From assembly GCA_036023115.1 (NCBI GenBank), contig JAYKKT010000089.1, forward strand, positions 18,781,001 through 18,845,000: a stretch of DNA of 64,000 bases. The letters run 5' to 3'. Position numbers and translations under genes: made by a program. Shown in pieces: positions 11,592 to 21,326 of this stretch; within the stretch, counting starts at the first letter, position 1; every line of letters begins with the position of its first letter. Source of the DNA: Brasenia schreberi. Lineage: Eukaryota > Streptophyta > Magnoliopsida > Nymphaeales > Cabombaceae. A model generated the notes under the pieces. The model was not told where the DNA came from. It did not search any database and saw only the letters and a program-made list of their open reading frames with translations.

Positions 11592-12260
11592 TGTAAACAC
11601 CCCAAATCTTCTATATTTCAAAAACTCTCAAAAACACCAAAAAGCTCGATTGAGCCAAAACGACAACCTATTTTAAAATGTGAAAATAGGTACACAAGGC
11701 AAAAGGAGACCCTAGGCCCGAAAAGGATTCAAGCCCAGAGATTCAGAAGCCACTCCCTGATAAAAAACAAGAGAAAGTAGAGCCCGCTTGAATAAAAGCT
11801 CAAAATCAAGCAAAATGGAGTCCAAAACGGCGAGACGGAGTTCGGACAACAAAGTTGGGAAAAACCCAGCACCAGACGGAGCGCTGATGAAGCCAGTGCC
11901 CGCACAGATCGTTCGCCTCGAGAAGCCAAGAAGGACTGTCCGAAGAAATTTTGATTTGGATCTAGACCATAAATATCCAGATCCAAATCCATGTAATGAA
12001 TAGTGTTTGGATTTGGGCCAATCCAAATAGTGTTTGGGTCGATCCAAATAGTGTTTGGATTTGGATTGGATCCAAATAGTGTTTAGATTGGATCGGATCT
12101 AGACCAAAATATCAAGATCCGTATCCATAAAAATGTTGGGTTTGGATCGGATACGGATCTCAAAATATCCGAGATCCATGATCCAGATCCAAATAGTGTT
12201 TGGATTTGGGTCTGGATCCAAATCCCAACCCAAACCCAAATCCAAGACCCACCTCAAATC

Positions 12261-12273
12261 TCTATAAATAGAG
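12261..12273 (+). promoter_or_regulatory. TATA box of solo LTR S
   Basis: CTATAAATAGAGG directly follows the GATCCAAATCC array. The identical motif is in both arms of B's palindrome and, reversed, in B's 5' LTR (about 23553-23567) and C's LTR. Confidence 0.7.
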
Positions 12274-13591
12274 GTGAGGGGGTCCATGTAAAGGGTTCAT
12301 GCAAATGCTTGGGAGGAGAGAGAGGGAGTGATAGATCTAGCCATGTGGGCTCATTGGGTGAGGTGGGTTCAAGCCATGTGGGCTAAGTGGGTCTAGACCA
12401 AGGGGTTGCAACCATGGAGACGTGGGCTCAAGCCAAGAAGGACCGGCTCCAAGAGGTAAACCTAACCCCCAACCTAGCCTAGGTTCGAACCTACCTAACC
12501 CCAACTGAACCTAACCCTAACTAAACCTAGCCCTAACCCAGCCTAGGTTCGACCAAACCTAACCCTAGACTCGAACTGACCTAAATCTAACCGGACCGCC
12601 ACCCGCGTCACCCGAACCCCTTATCGCACCTGTCGCACGCCCTGTGCGTCACTCGAGACACCTGATGCCATCCCGCGCCACTGCGGCGCCCCTCAGCGCC
12701 CTGCCGCCCCTTTAGCACCAGGACCCCCCCTAGCGCGCCCCAACGGTGCCCCCTAGCGCCAGGCCACCCGACTGCCACGCCAGCCCCCTACCGACCTGAC
12801 CTGCACCCGGGCCGTGACCTGCACCCTAGGATAGACCCTACACAACCCCCGTCTTGGCCGAACCTTAGTTCCCCTATGACCCTAACCGTGCCCCATAGAA
12901 CCTCCCTCAAAGCCACTTAGGAAAACCCCTCTTGGCTGCCCAAGGTGAACCGCGAGCCCAAGTGCAAGCAAGTTGAACATGGACCAGCTATTTGTAAGTG
13001 TCTAAACTTGGTCTATTACATTAACTTGCTTTATATTCAATTAAATTTTGATACGGGGTTGTAGTAAAGGAGCTTTGTCTCCCCCCGATTGTAATAACGT
13101 GGTTTGACACACCCACACACACGTGCACTTGAGCCTTTCCGCTCTTAGTTGCATACCTTTTGCACACACACGGGTCTTGACAGCCCCTAAGATATAGTTC
13201 TATTTATATATATTCAGCTGCATGGGTTTATATTCAAGTTGTGTGCGTAGCATTTCAATTCTACACTCACACACATTGAGCTTTCGCTCTTACTCCCAAG
13301 ACCCTAGTAACGGTCGTATTGCAATTTCATTTGGGGTGTTTTAATTCAAGTTGTGTGCGTGGTCTTTCAATTTCCACACTCACACACATTGAGCTTTCGC
13401 TCTTACTCCCAAGACCCTAGTAAGGGCCATATTGCAATTTCGTTTGGGTGTTTAAATTCAAGTTGTGTGCGTGGTCTTTCAATTTCACACTCACACACAT
13501 TGAGCTTTCGCTCTTACTCCCAAGACCCTAGTAAGGGCCATATTGCAATTATATTTGGGTTTACATTACAAGTCGTGTGAGTTGTCTTTAC

Positions 13592-13596
13592 GTATA
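13592..13596. repeat. Target-site duplication of element B, left copy (GTATA)
   Basis: GTATA immediately precedes TGTAAACACC; the second copy is at 24203-24207 directly after GGTGTTTACA. Five base pairs is the usual duplication length for Ty3/Gypsy integrases. Confidence 0.93.
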
Positions 13597-16500
13597 TGTA
13601 AACACCCCAAATCTTCTATTTTTCAAAAACTCTCAAAACACCAAAAAGCTCGTTTGAGCCAAAACGACGACCTGTTTTGAAATGTGAAAACAGGTACAAA
13701 AGGCAAAAGAAGACCCTAGGCCCGAAGAGGATTCAAGCCCAGAGCTTCAGAAGCCACTCCCTGATAAAAAAACAAAAGAAAGCAGAGCCCATTTGATGAA
13801 AAGCTCAACGGAGTCCAGAACGGCGAAACGGAGTCCGAACGACAAAGTTGGGGAAAACCCAGCACCAGACGGAGCGCTGATGAAGCCAGTGCCCGCACAG
13901 ATCGTTCGCCTCGAGAAGCCAAGAAGGACTGTCCGAAGAAATTTTGATTTGGATCTGGACCATATATATCCAGATCCAAATCCATGTAATGAATAGTGTT
14001 TGGATTTGGGCCAATCCAAATAGTGTTTGGGTCGATCCAAATAGTGTTTGGATTTGGATTGGATCCAAATAGTGTTTGGATTGGATCGGATCTGGATCAA
14101 AATATCCAGATCCGTATCCATAAAAATATTGGGTTTGGATCGGATACAGATCTCAAAATATCCGAGATCCAATATCCAGATCCAAATAGTGTTTGGATTT
14201 GGGTATGGATCCAAACCCCAAACCCAAACCCAAATCCAAGACCCACCTCAAATCTCTATAAATAGAGGTGAGGGGGTCCATGTAAAGGGTTCATGCAAAT
14301 ATTTGGGAGGAGAGAGAGGGAGTGATAGACCTAGCCATGTGGGCTCATTGGGTGAGGTGGGTTCAAGCCATGTGGGCTAAGTGGGTCTAGACCAAGGGGC
14401 TGCAACCAAGGTGGGCTGGACCAAGTGGCTGCAACCGTGGAGACGTGGGCTCAAGCCAAGAAGGACCGGCTCCAAGAGGTAAACCTAACCCCAACCTAGC
14501 CTAGGTTCGAACCTACCTAACCCTAACTGAACCTAACCCTAACTGAACCTAACCCTAACTGAACCAACCTAACCCTAACTGAACCCTAACTAGACCTAAC
14601 CTAACCCCAACAGCCTCAAACCATCCCTAACAAACCCCAAAAACTTCACCCCGGCCGGCCGTGAGCAACCAGCGCCTGCCGCGCGCCCTGAGTCCTGCCG
14701 CGCGCCCCTTCTGCTGTCGCACGCCCTGCTTCCTGCCGCGCGCCCCTCTGTCGCCTGCACGCCCCGTGCCGCAGCCGTCCCGCGCTACTGCGTGCCCTGC
14801 GCCCCAGCGCGCCCAGCGCCAGGCGCCCGTCTGCTGCGCCAGGCGCCAGACGCCTCCCTGCCGCCCTGTCCACCTTCCTGCCGACCCAACCTGCACCCTG
14901 GCCGTGACCTGTACCCTAGGACAGACCCTAGGACAGACCCTACACAGCCCCCGTCTTGGCCGAACCTTAGTTCCCCTAAGACCCTAATCGTGCCCCATAG
15001 AACCTCCCTCAAAGCCACCTAGGATAACCCCCTCTTGGCTGCCCAAGGTGAACCGTGAGCCCACGTGCAAGCAAGTTGAACATGGACCAGCTATTTGTAA
15101 GTGTCTAAACTTGGTCTATTACATTAACTTGCTTTATATTCAATTAAATTTTGATACGGGGTTGTAGTAAAGGAGCTTCGTCTCCCCCCGATTGTAATAA
15201 CGTGGTTTGACACACCCACACACATGCGCACTTGAGCCTTTCCGCTCTTAGTCGTACACTTTTTACACACACGCGGGCCTAACAAGCCCTTAATATATAG
15301 TTATATTTATATATTTTAAGTCAAGGGGGTTTTTAATTAAGTCGTGTGTGTTGTCTTTCCATTTTCCACACGCACACACATTGAGCCTTCGCTCTTACTC
15401 CCAAGACCTTAGTAAAGGCCTTATTGCAGTTATATTTGGGTTTCATTTATGTCGTGTGCGTAGTACTTCAATTCTACACTCACACACATTGAGCTTTCGC
15501 TCTTACTCCCAAGACCTTAGTCAAGGCATACTGCAATTTATATTTGGGTTTCATTTCATGTCGTGTGTGTAAGTCTTTCAATTCAAGCACGCACACACAT
15601 TGAGCCTTCGCTCTTATTTACAAGACCCAAGTAAGGGCCCCTACATATACTCTATATAAAGCACGCACACACATTGAGCGCATGTGTGTGGGTGTGTCAA
15701 ACCACGTTATTACAATCGGGGGGAGACGAAGCTCCTTTACTACAACCCCGTATCAAAATTTAATTGAATATAAAGCAAGTTAATGTAATAGACCAAGTTT
15801 AGACACTTACAAATAGCTGGTCCATGTTCAACTTGCTTGCACGTGGGCTCACGGTTCACCTTGGGCAGCCAAGAGGGGGTTATCCTAGGTGGCTTTGAGG
15901 GAGGTTCTATGGGGCACGATTAGGGTCTTAGGGGAACTAAGGTTCGGCCAAGACGGGGGCTGTGTAGGGTCTGTCCTAGGGTACAGGTCACGGCCAGGGT
16001 GCAGGTTGGGTCGGCAGGAAGGTGGACAGGGCGGCAGGGAGGCGTCTGGCGCCTGGCGCAGCAGACGGGCGCCTGGCGCTGGGCGCGCTGGGGCGCAGGG
16101 CGCGCAGTAGCGCGGGACGGCTGCGGCACGGGGCGTGCAGGCGACAGAGGGGCGCGCGGCAGGAAGCAGGGCGTGCGGCAGCAGAAGGGGCGCGCGGCAG
16201 GACTCAGGGCGCGCGGCAGGCGCTGGTTGCTCACGGCCGGCCGGGGTGAAGTTTTTGGGGTTTGTTAGGGATGGTTTGAGGCTGTTGGGGTTAGGTTAGG
16301 TCTAGTTAGGGTTCAGTTAGGGTTAGGTTGGTTCAGTTAGGGTTAGGTTCAGTTAGGGTTAGGTTCAGTTAGGGTTAGGTAGGTTCGAACCTAGGCTAGG
16401 TTGGGGTTAGGTTTACCTCTTGGAGCCGGTCCTTCTTGGCTTGAGCCCACGTCTCCACGGTTGCAGCCACTTGGTCCAGCCCACCTTGGTTGCAGCCCCT

Positions 16501-17277
16501 TGGTCTAGACCCACTTAGCCCACATGGCTTGAACCCACCTCACCCAATGAGCCCACATGGCTAGGTCTATCACTCCCTCTCTCTCCTCCCAAATATTTGC
16601 ATGAACCCTTTACATGGACCCCCTCACCTCTATTTATAGAGATTTGAGGTGGGTCTTGGATTTGGGTTTGGGTTTGGGGTTTGGATCCATACCCAAATCC
16701 AAACACTATTTGGATCTGGATATTGGATCTCGGATATTTTGAGATCTGTATCCGATCCAAACCCAATATTTTTATGGATACGGATCTGGATATTTTGATC
16801 CAGATCCGATCCAATCCAAACACTATTTGGATCCAATCCAAATCCAAACACTATTTGGATTGGCCCAAATCCAAACACTATTCATTACATGGATTTGGAT
16901 CTGGATATATATGGTCCAGATCCAAATCAAAATTTCTTCGGACAGTCCTTCTTGGCTTCTCGAGGCGAACGATCTGTGCGGGCACTGGCTTCATCAGCGC
17001 TCCGTCTGGTGCTGGGTTTTCCCCAACTTTGTCGTTCGGACTCCGTTTCGCCGTTCTGGACTCCGTTGAGCTTTTCATCAAATGGGCTCTGCTTTCTTTT
17101 GTTTTTTTATCAGGGAGTGGCTTCTGAAGCTCTGGGCTTGAATCCTCTTCGGGCCTAGGGTCTTCTTTTGCCTTTTGTACCTGTTTTCACATTTCAAAAC
17201 AGGTCGTCGTTTTGGCTCAAACGAGCTTTTTGGTGTTTTGAGAGTTTTTGAAAAATAGAAGATTTGGGGTGTTTACA
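13597..17277. repeat. Large imperfect palindrome: two B-LTR pieces in head-to-head inversion
   Basis: Plus arm 13597-15661 equals LTR positions 1 to about 2065. Minus arm 15678-17277 equals LTR positions about 1600 to 1. The paired arms are 13597-15229 and 15678-17277, with about 450 bp between. The centre holds roughly 17 nt (15662-15678, CACGCACACACATTGAG) that is also found in the plus arm about 75 bp earlier; it joins on one side through AAG and on the other through GC/GCGC microhomology. The missing part is the LTR 3' section, including stem-loops 1 and 2, so this is not a functional 3' LTR. Confidence 0.9.
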
Positions 17278-19804
17278 GATGCCCCTCTTTGGCATTATCC
17301 AAATGTATTTGGATAATGGCAAAGAAGAAACACCCCATTTTGGTTTTTCCCTCAAATTTTCTCGAGAATACACCATTTATTTCGCAAAAACCCTGTTTTC
17401 TTTTTCCATAGGTGGGGATTTTTAGCAAAAGGGGGATTTTCCTAGCTATTTCCCTATATGTATGATCATGCACGAATGACTCTTTGAATGCATGCATGAG
17501 AAAAATTTTATTTTTTTGTTTTTGAGCCCGAAGAGAGCCTTTTGAGGCTGGTTGCTCCGAGCAGGTTTTTACCCATGTCTTTTTGACATTCGTGGGTTTT
17601 TCAAAAATTTCTTTTTGAAAAGGAACTCCTTTTAACTTGTATCGAAAAGGACTTCCATTTTTCATACTTCCCTTCATTCGGGTTTCAATACCTGCTACTC
17701 AGTAGAGGTTTTTGGGTAGGAAAACTTGGAAAACATTTCAAAGTTCCATTTCCTACAAAACAGAGTCGAGTTCTCAAACAAAATGAAATCCAAATAAGCC
17801 GATTTTATTCGTACTTTAGGATTTTCGCAAATTTGAATCTTTTTCCTCAGGGATAAGCCGTAGGGATATGGGAAAGAGATACCACGGTCCCTTCTGAAGC
17901 GTCCCGTGGTTTTAGGCAAAGAATCGGAAAATCGCTCTTTGGAGCTTTGGCTTTTTGTTTCTTTTTCATAGAGGGTCTCCCTTTGGGAGTATTTTTTCAT
18001 TAATCCCTCTTTTCTTTAAAGGAGAGCAGCTCTTTGGAGGAATTTTTGTATTCCCTGTTTATGAAGGGAAGACCTCTTTGGGAGGAGTGTTTTTATATCT
18101 CCTTTTTCTTTTGAAACGAGAAGACCTCTTTCGGAGGAGTTTTTGTATTCCCTGTTTATGAAGGGAAGACCACTTTCGGAGGAGTTTTTGCATTCTCGTT
18201 TTTTTTTTTTTTGTTTTCCTTTTGAAAACAGCCAATTTTCCTTTTCGGAGAGAAAGTAGGATGGGGGAGGGCTTATCCCTTTGGTTACTCGATTCAAACG
18301 AGATCGTCCTATTTCTTAATAGCATCTGCTATTCGAAAATATTTTGATATTTTGAACAAGGCTTAATCTTGTAAGCCAGGGTTCTTTGAAATATAGCCAA
18401 TTCATTTTTGGAAGACTCTACTTTTCGAAAAGTATAGATTCCTCCATTCGGGGTTATACAATCTACTTCGATCCTTCTTTCAAGAAGTTTCAAAGGAGTT
18501 CGATTTTTCAAAATCTTTTTGAAAAAGAATTCAACATAAACCCTTTTGAATATTCGGGCATTTTCGGGGTTTTGCTAATTTCTACCCACAATATCAACAA
18601 ATTTCTAATTTTTGTTGCCCTTTTGAAGACATGGGGATATTTCTACTCGAGTTTGCCACCCTTTTGGGCTTTCTTCGGGGTGATATGATGCATGCTATGC
18701 ACTCCATGTGTTTTAAAATGGAAATACATGTCTTTATGCAATGATGAACACATGAAATGTATCTCACAAATCATGAAGGAGAAGCGTTCACTTATCCATG
18801 GAAAGTGTCTAGGGGCTGTGTTTAAAAATGCCCCTAGCTTGATGGGAATTTCGCATGGCCATATGGTGAAGGGCCATGGTTTTTCAAAGGGATTTTGGAT
18901 GGACAATGGTATGTTCATGTCCATGCACTTCCATGGTTTTTCTAACATGATCATGATACTTTTTGCTCAAGGATGGGAAACATAACCAGCCCTAAGTGAT
19001 CGTCATGGCCATCAGGTTTTAGTTTTGACATGGTCTCCATATTTCATCGTGAGATTCATGTTCTTTATCCTAACACAATCAAGGTTTTTATATAAACCAG
19101 AAGTTGAAGAAAATCTTTCTTTTCAAAGCCATGAAAGGTTTTTGTGAAATGTGTAACCCTTTTTCAAGATTCTCATTTCCTTTTTTAAAATTTGCCTCGA
19201 AGGTGTTGGTTTTGATTTATATGGAGACATGCCTATGAAGGCTCGATACTTAGGGGGTCGACTCTTATTGCCCCTTTGATTTTGCAAAACCCTGAATTCG
19301 ATTTCTAGAATGATGTCTAGACTCGATGCATATGAATGATTTCAAAGTGTAATGCATGATGCTTATGCACACACTATGGGTTAACTTATTTCTAAAAATC
19401 CCCAATTTTCCATAGTTTAAGGATTGTTGCGAAGTTCAGGAAGCTTGGAGGTGTTTATTCCTCCTTGCTTTGGTGATTCTCGAGCTTTTCATTTTTGAAA
19501 AAGCTCTAGGGAAAAGGGTAGATAGGACCAGCTTTTTGCACACTTGGTTTCAGGGAGTATATACAATTTTCGAAAGCATTTTTACAATTTTTTGAAAATG
19601 GGCTTTGTACATGGCCAAAGGCTTTTGGAAATAAATTTCTTTTTGTAATTTTCGTTTTTCCAAATGTTTTTGAGATTTTGAGAGTTTTCAACTTTTTTTG
19701 TCTTTTTCAAAAGTAGGGATCTTCCATTGAACCTTCAAAGAAAACATTCATGAATCAGACTCTAATCAGATAGGTCTAAGACATGGGTTTCGGTTTTAGA
19801 GGTT
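17278..19804 (-). other. 3' internal non-coding region of B with pol relics
   Basis: The polypurine tract (complement of AAAGAGGGGCATC) is at 17278-17290, followed by the inverted repeat 17291-17320. A conserved element with arms ACCACGG and CCGTGGT lies at 17881-17910. Imperfect 45-50 bp tandem copies of GGAGGAGTTTTTGTATTCCC are at about 18015-18200. Strongly decayed, non-coding pol relics are recognisable by alignment to E: integrase-like at about 18836-19060 (compare E 40980-41190) and an RT-like patch at about 19228-19300 (compare E 42580-42650). No ORF here is credible. Confidence 0.75.
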
Positions 19805-21211
19805 CTACAAGGCACCCTTGACCCAGATGGTCTTAGGTGGCGGCTCTGGTGGTATGGGTGGGCTGTAGCCCAGTCCATATCGTTCCCTATTGGTTCTAGG
19901 TAGGACAGGCTCAAGCCTACCTTGGTTTCGGGTTCCCAGGCCCGCGTAGGGTTTATATCCCATATTCAGAATCATGTTCCAAGACTTTTTGTTTTTCGAA
20001 AAGTTTTGGTATAAATCATGGTCATGGAACATGGAATCATCCATGTTGGGGATATATACCCTTTTGGATATCGGGAGTTTGGATTCCGGGGTGATGGAAG
20101 ACTTGGGCTTCCATACAAACCTGGTTTGGGAGACTTTGCCCTCAAGGAAAGCCAAGCTTGGTTCCTTGAGGAGTTTTGGACATAGCAGGGTTATGGAAAA
20201 CTTATGGTTCCATACCCTATTTTGGGAAAAATTTACTTCAAGGGGAGCCATGCAAGGTCCCTTGAAGTTTTTGACTTGGTCCCTAGGTTCAACTCGTGGT
20301 GCCCCTAGGGATTGATTTTTTTGTTTCAAAGCCATAGCCTTGGCTCCAGGGCACAGGACTAGGCTCGAAGAAGTGGGTTTTTCTATGGTAGGGTTATGAG
20401 CTCCTAAGATGTCGATGCATGCATTAGGGGTCTCCATGTCTACCATTTTCGAAACTTCTTTTTGTTTTTGAAATTCCTTTGAATGGTGCGCGATAGTTGG
20501 CGCACCTTGAAAATCCTCAAGTTTTGGCACAGTTTGTGGGTTTGTGTGTGCAAAGGGGTTATCCAATGCATCTGATGACCCTACATGAAGAAGAGAGTCT
20601 TGAGAAGGATGGGTTTCAGGCATACCTCTTTGTGGCTTGTCTACCTTTTCAGGGTGAGAGCAGGCCGATTTCCCGGGTAACTCTGTTTTGAGCCCCCGGG
20701 GTTTAACGAGGCGTTTCCTTTCGAAACCTTCCTGTTTTTCACTCTCGTTCCTTTGTAGGGTGTGGACTTCATGTCCCACTGTATGTGTGTGCCTAGAACT
20801 AGGACTTTTACTTGAAGTTTTCGAAATTCCAAAATTTTGTTTTTCAATTTTTTGGTCTTTTTCCAAATTTTCAAGATTTTTTTGGTTTTTTGAAATAGAA
20901 AAATCTTTTTTTGGTTTTTCTATGGATTTTGAAAAGCTTGAAGTTGTAGGAGTGGACGACTTATTCCTTTGCCGGGATTTGTCTCTAATCTCCAATCCTT
21001 CGTTGAGTTTGAGATCGGTTTTCAATTCACGATCTGTATGTGCCCTCGAAGAGCTGCTATGTGTTCGATGGGCTTTAAGCTCCTTGCTTAAAGCATCCAT
21101 CTTTTGAAATATTTTTTCAATCTCATCGAGCTCTCTTTGGGCTTTATCTGATTTGAAAACCTCTTTTAGTTTACTCAACGAAGATTTTTGTAGCTTTCTA
21201 TCCATTTTCAT
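19805..21211 (-). CDS. 468-aa protein of a non-autonomous Tat family: charged N-terminus plus G-patch-like C-terminus
   Basis: The ATG at 21211 lies 10 nt after an acceptor-like ACTTAG; the frame is open to 19805. Residues 1-50 are Lys/Glu-rich with a heptad-like LDEIEKIFQKMDALSKEL, followed by SHSSSSRAH. Residues about 60-130 are Lys/Ser-rich, about 135-250 hold a conserved THTVGHEVHT to SSDALDNP block, and about 300-385 hold two copies of a module ending VWKPKSSIT/VWNHKFSIT. The last 80 residues match the end of E's ORF1: YIPNMDDSMF, then a G-patch-like SWNMILNMGY..GLGTRNQG..EPVLP..YGLGY, then PPEPPPKTIWVKGA. The gag core, zinc knuckle and protease of ORF1 are absent. It probably associates with RNA or particles; this is inference from the G-patch-like motif. 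Confidence 0.75.
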   Translation of the reverse strand: MKMDRKLQKSSLSKLKEVFKSDKAQRELDEIEKIFQKMDALSKELKAHRTHSSSSRAHTDRELKTDLKLNEGLEIRDKSRQRNKSSTPTTSSFSKSIEKPKKDFSISKNQKNLENLEKDQKIEKQNFGISKTSSKSPSSRHTHTVGHEVHTLQRNESEKQEGFERKRLVKPRGLKTELPGKSACSHPEKVDKPQRGMPETHPSQDSLLHVGSSDALDNPFAHTNPQTVPKLEDFQGAPTIAHHSKEFQKQKEVSKMVDMETPNACIDILGAHNPTIEKPTSSSLVLCPGAKAMALKQKNQSLGAPRVEPRDQVKNFKGPCMAPLEVNFSQNRVWNHKFSITLLCPKLLKEPSLAFLEGKVSQTRFVWKPKSSITPESKLPISKRVYIPNMDDSMFHDHDLYQNFSKNKKSWNMILNMGYKPYAGLGTRNQGRLEPVLPRTNRERYGLGYSPPIPPEPPPKTIWVKGAL

Positions 21212-21220
21212 GCAATTTTC

Positions 21221-21240
21221 CTAAGTATGCACGATTTTTG
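21221..21240 (-). promoter_or_regulatory. Putative 3' splice site before B ORF
   Basis: On the minus strand CATACTTAG|GAAAATTGC precedes the ATG by 10 nt. It aligns with the stronger sites before ORF1 of E and F (pyrimidine tract then TACTTAG|G). B's pyrimidine tract is weaker. Confidence 0.4.
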
Positions 21241-21305
21241 AAAAACACTCTTTTTTTCGAAAATTTGAGTATAACTCGTTTGTTTGAAGTCTGCTTAAGT
21301 CCCGG

Positions 21306-21323
21306 GTCCCACCGGGCGTGCCA
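21306..21323 (-). promoter_or_regulatory. Primer-binding site of element B
   Basis: Minus strand TGGCACGCCCGGTGGGAC, 3 nt after the LTR end at 21327. It is identical to the PBS of E, which suggests shared replication machinery. Confidence 0.9.
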
Positions 21324-21326
21324 AAT

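Noticed and set aside
14500..14640. CCCTAAC-like runs (also 16270-16400, 23200-23340, 37860-38130, 52540-52800, 63350-63620)
   Set aside because: They resemble telomere repeats, but the plant unit CCCTAAA is not in tandem and the runs vary; they are part of LTR leader sequence, not interstitial telomere.
14661..14987. Arg/Pro/Cys-rich frames in the GC block of B LTRs (also 15920-16268, 22784-23195)
   Set aside because: Several overlapping frames on both strands are open because the GC-rich repeat lacks stops; no conserved motif.
18643..18985. About 100-aa frames in B (and 26718-27129 in C) with Cys/His and Met-rich content
   Set aside because: They fall in and around the decayed integrase relic; the antisense frame resembles the antisense of integrase and has no intact catalytic motif.
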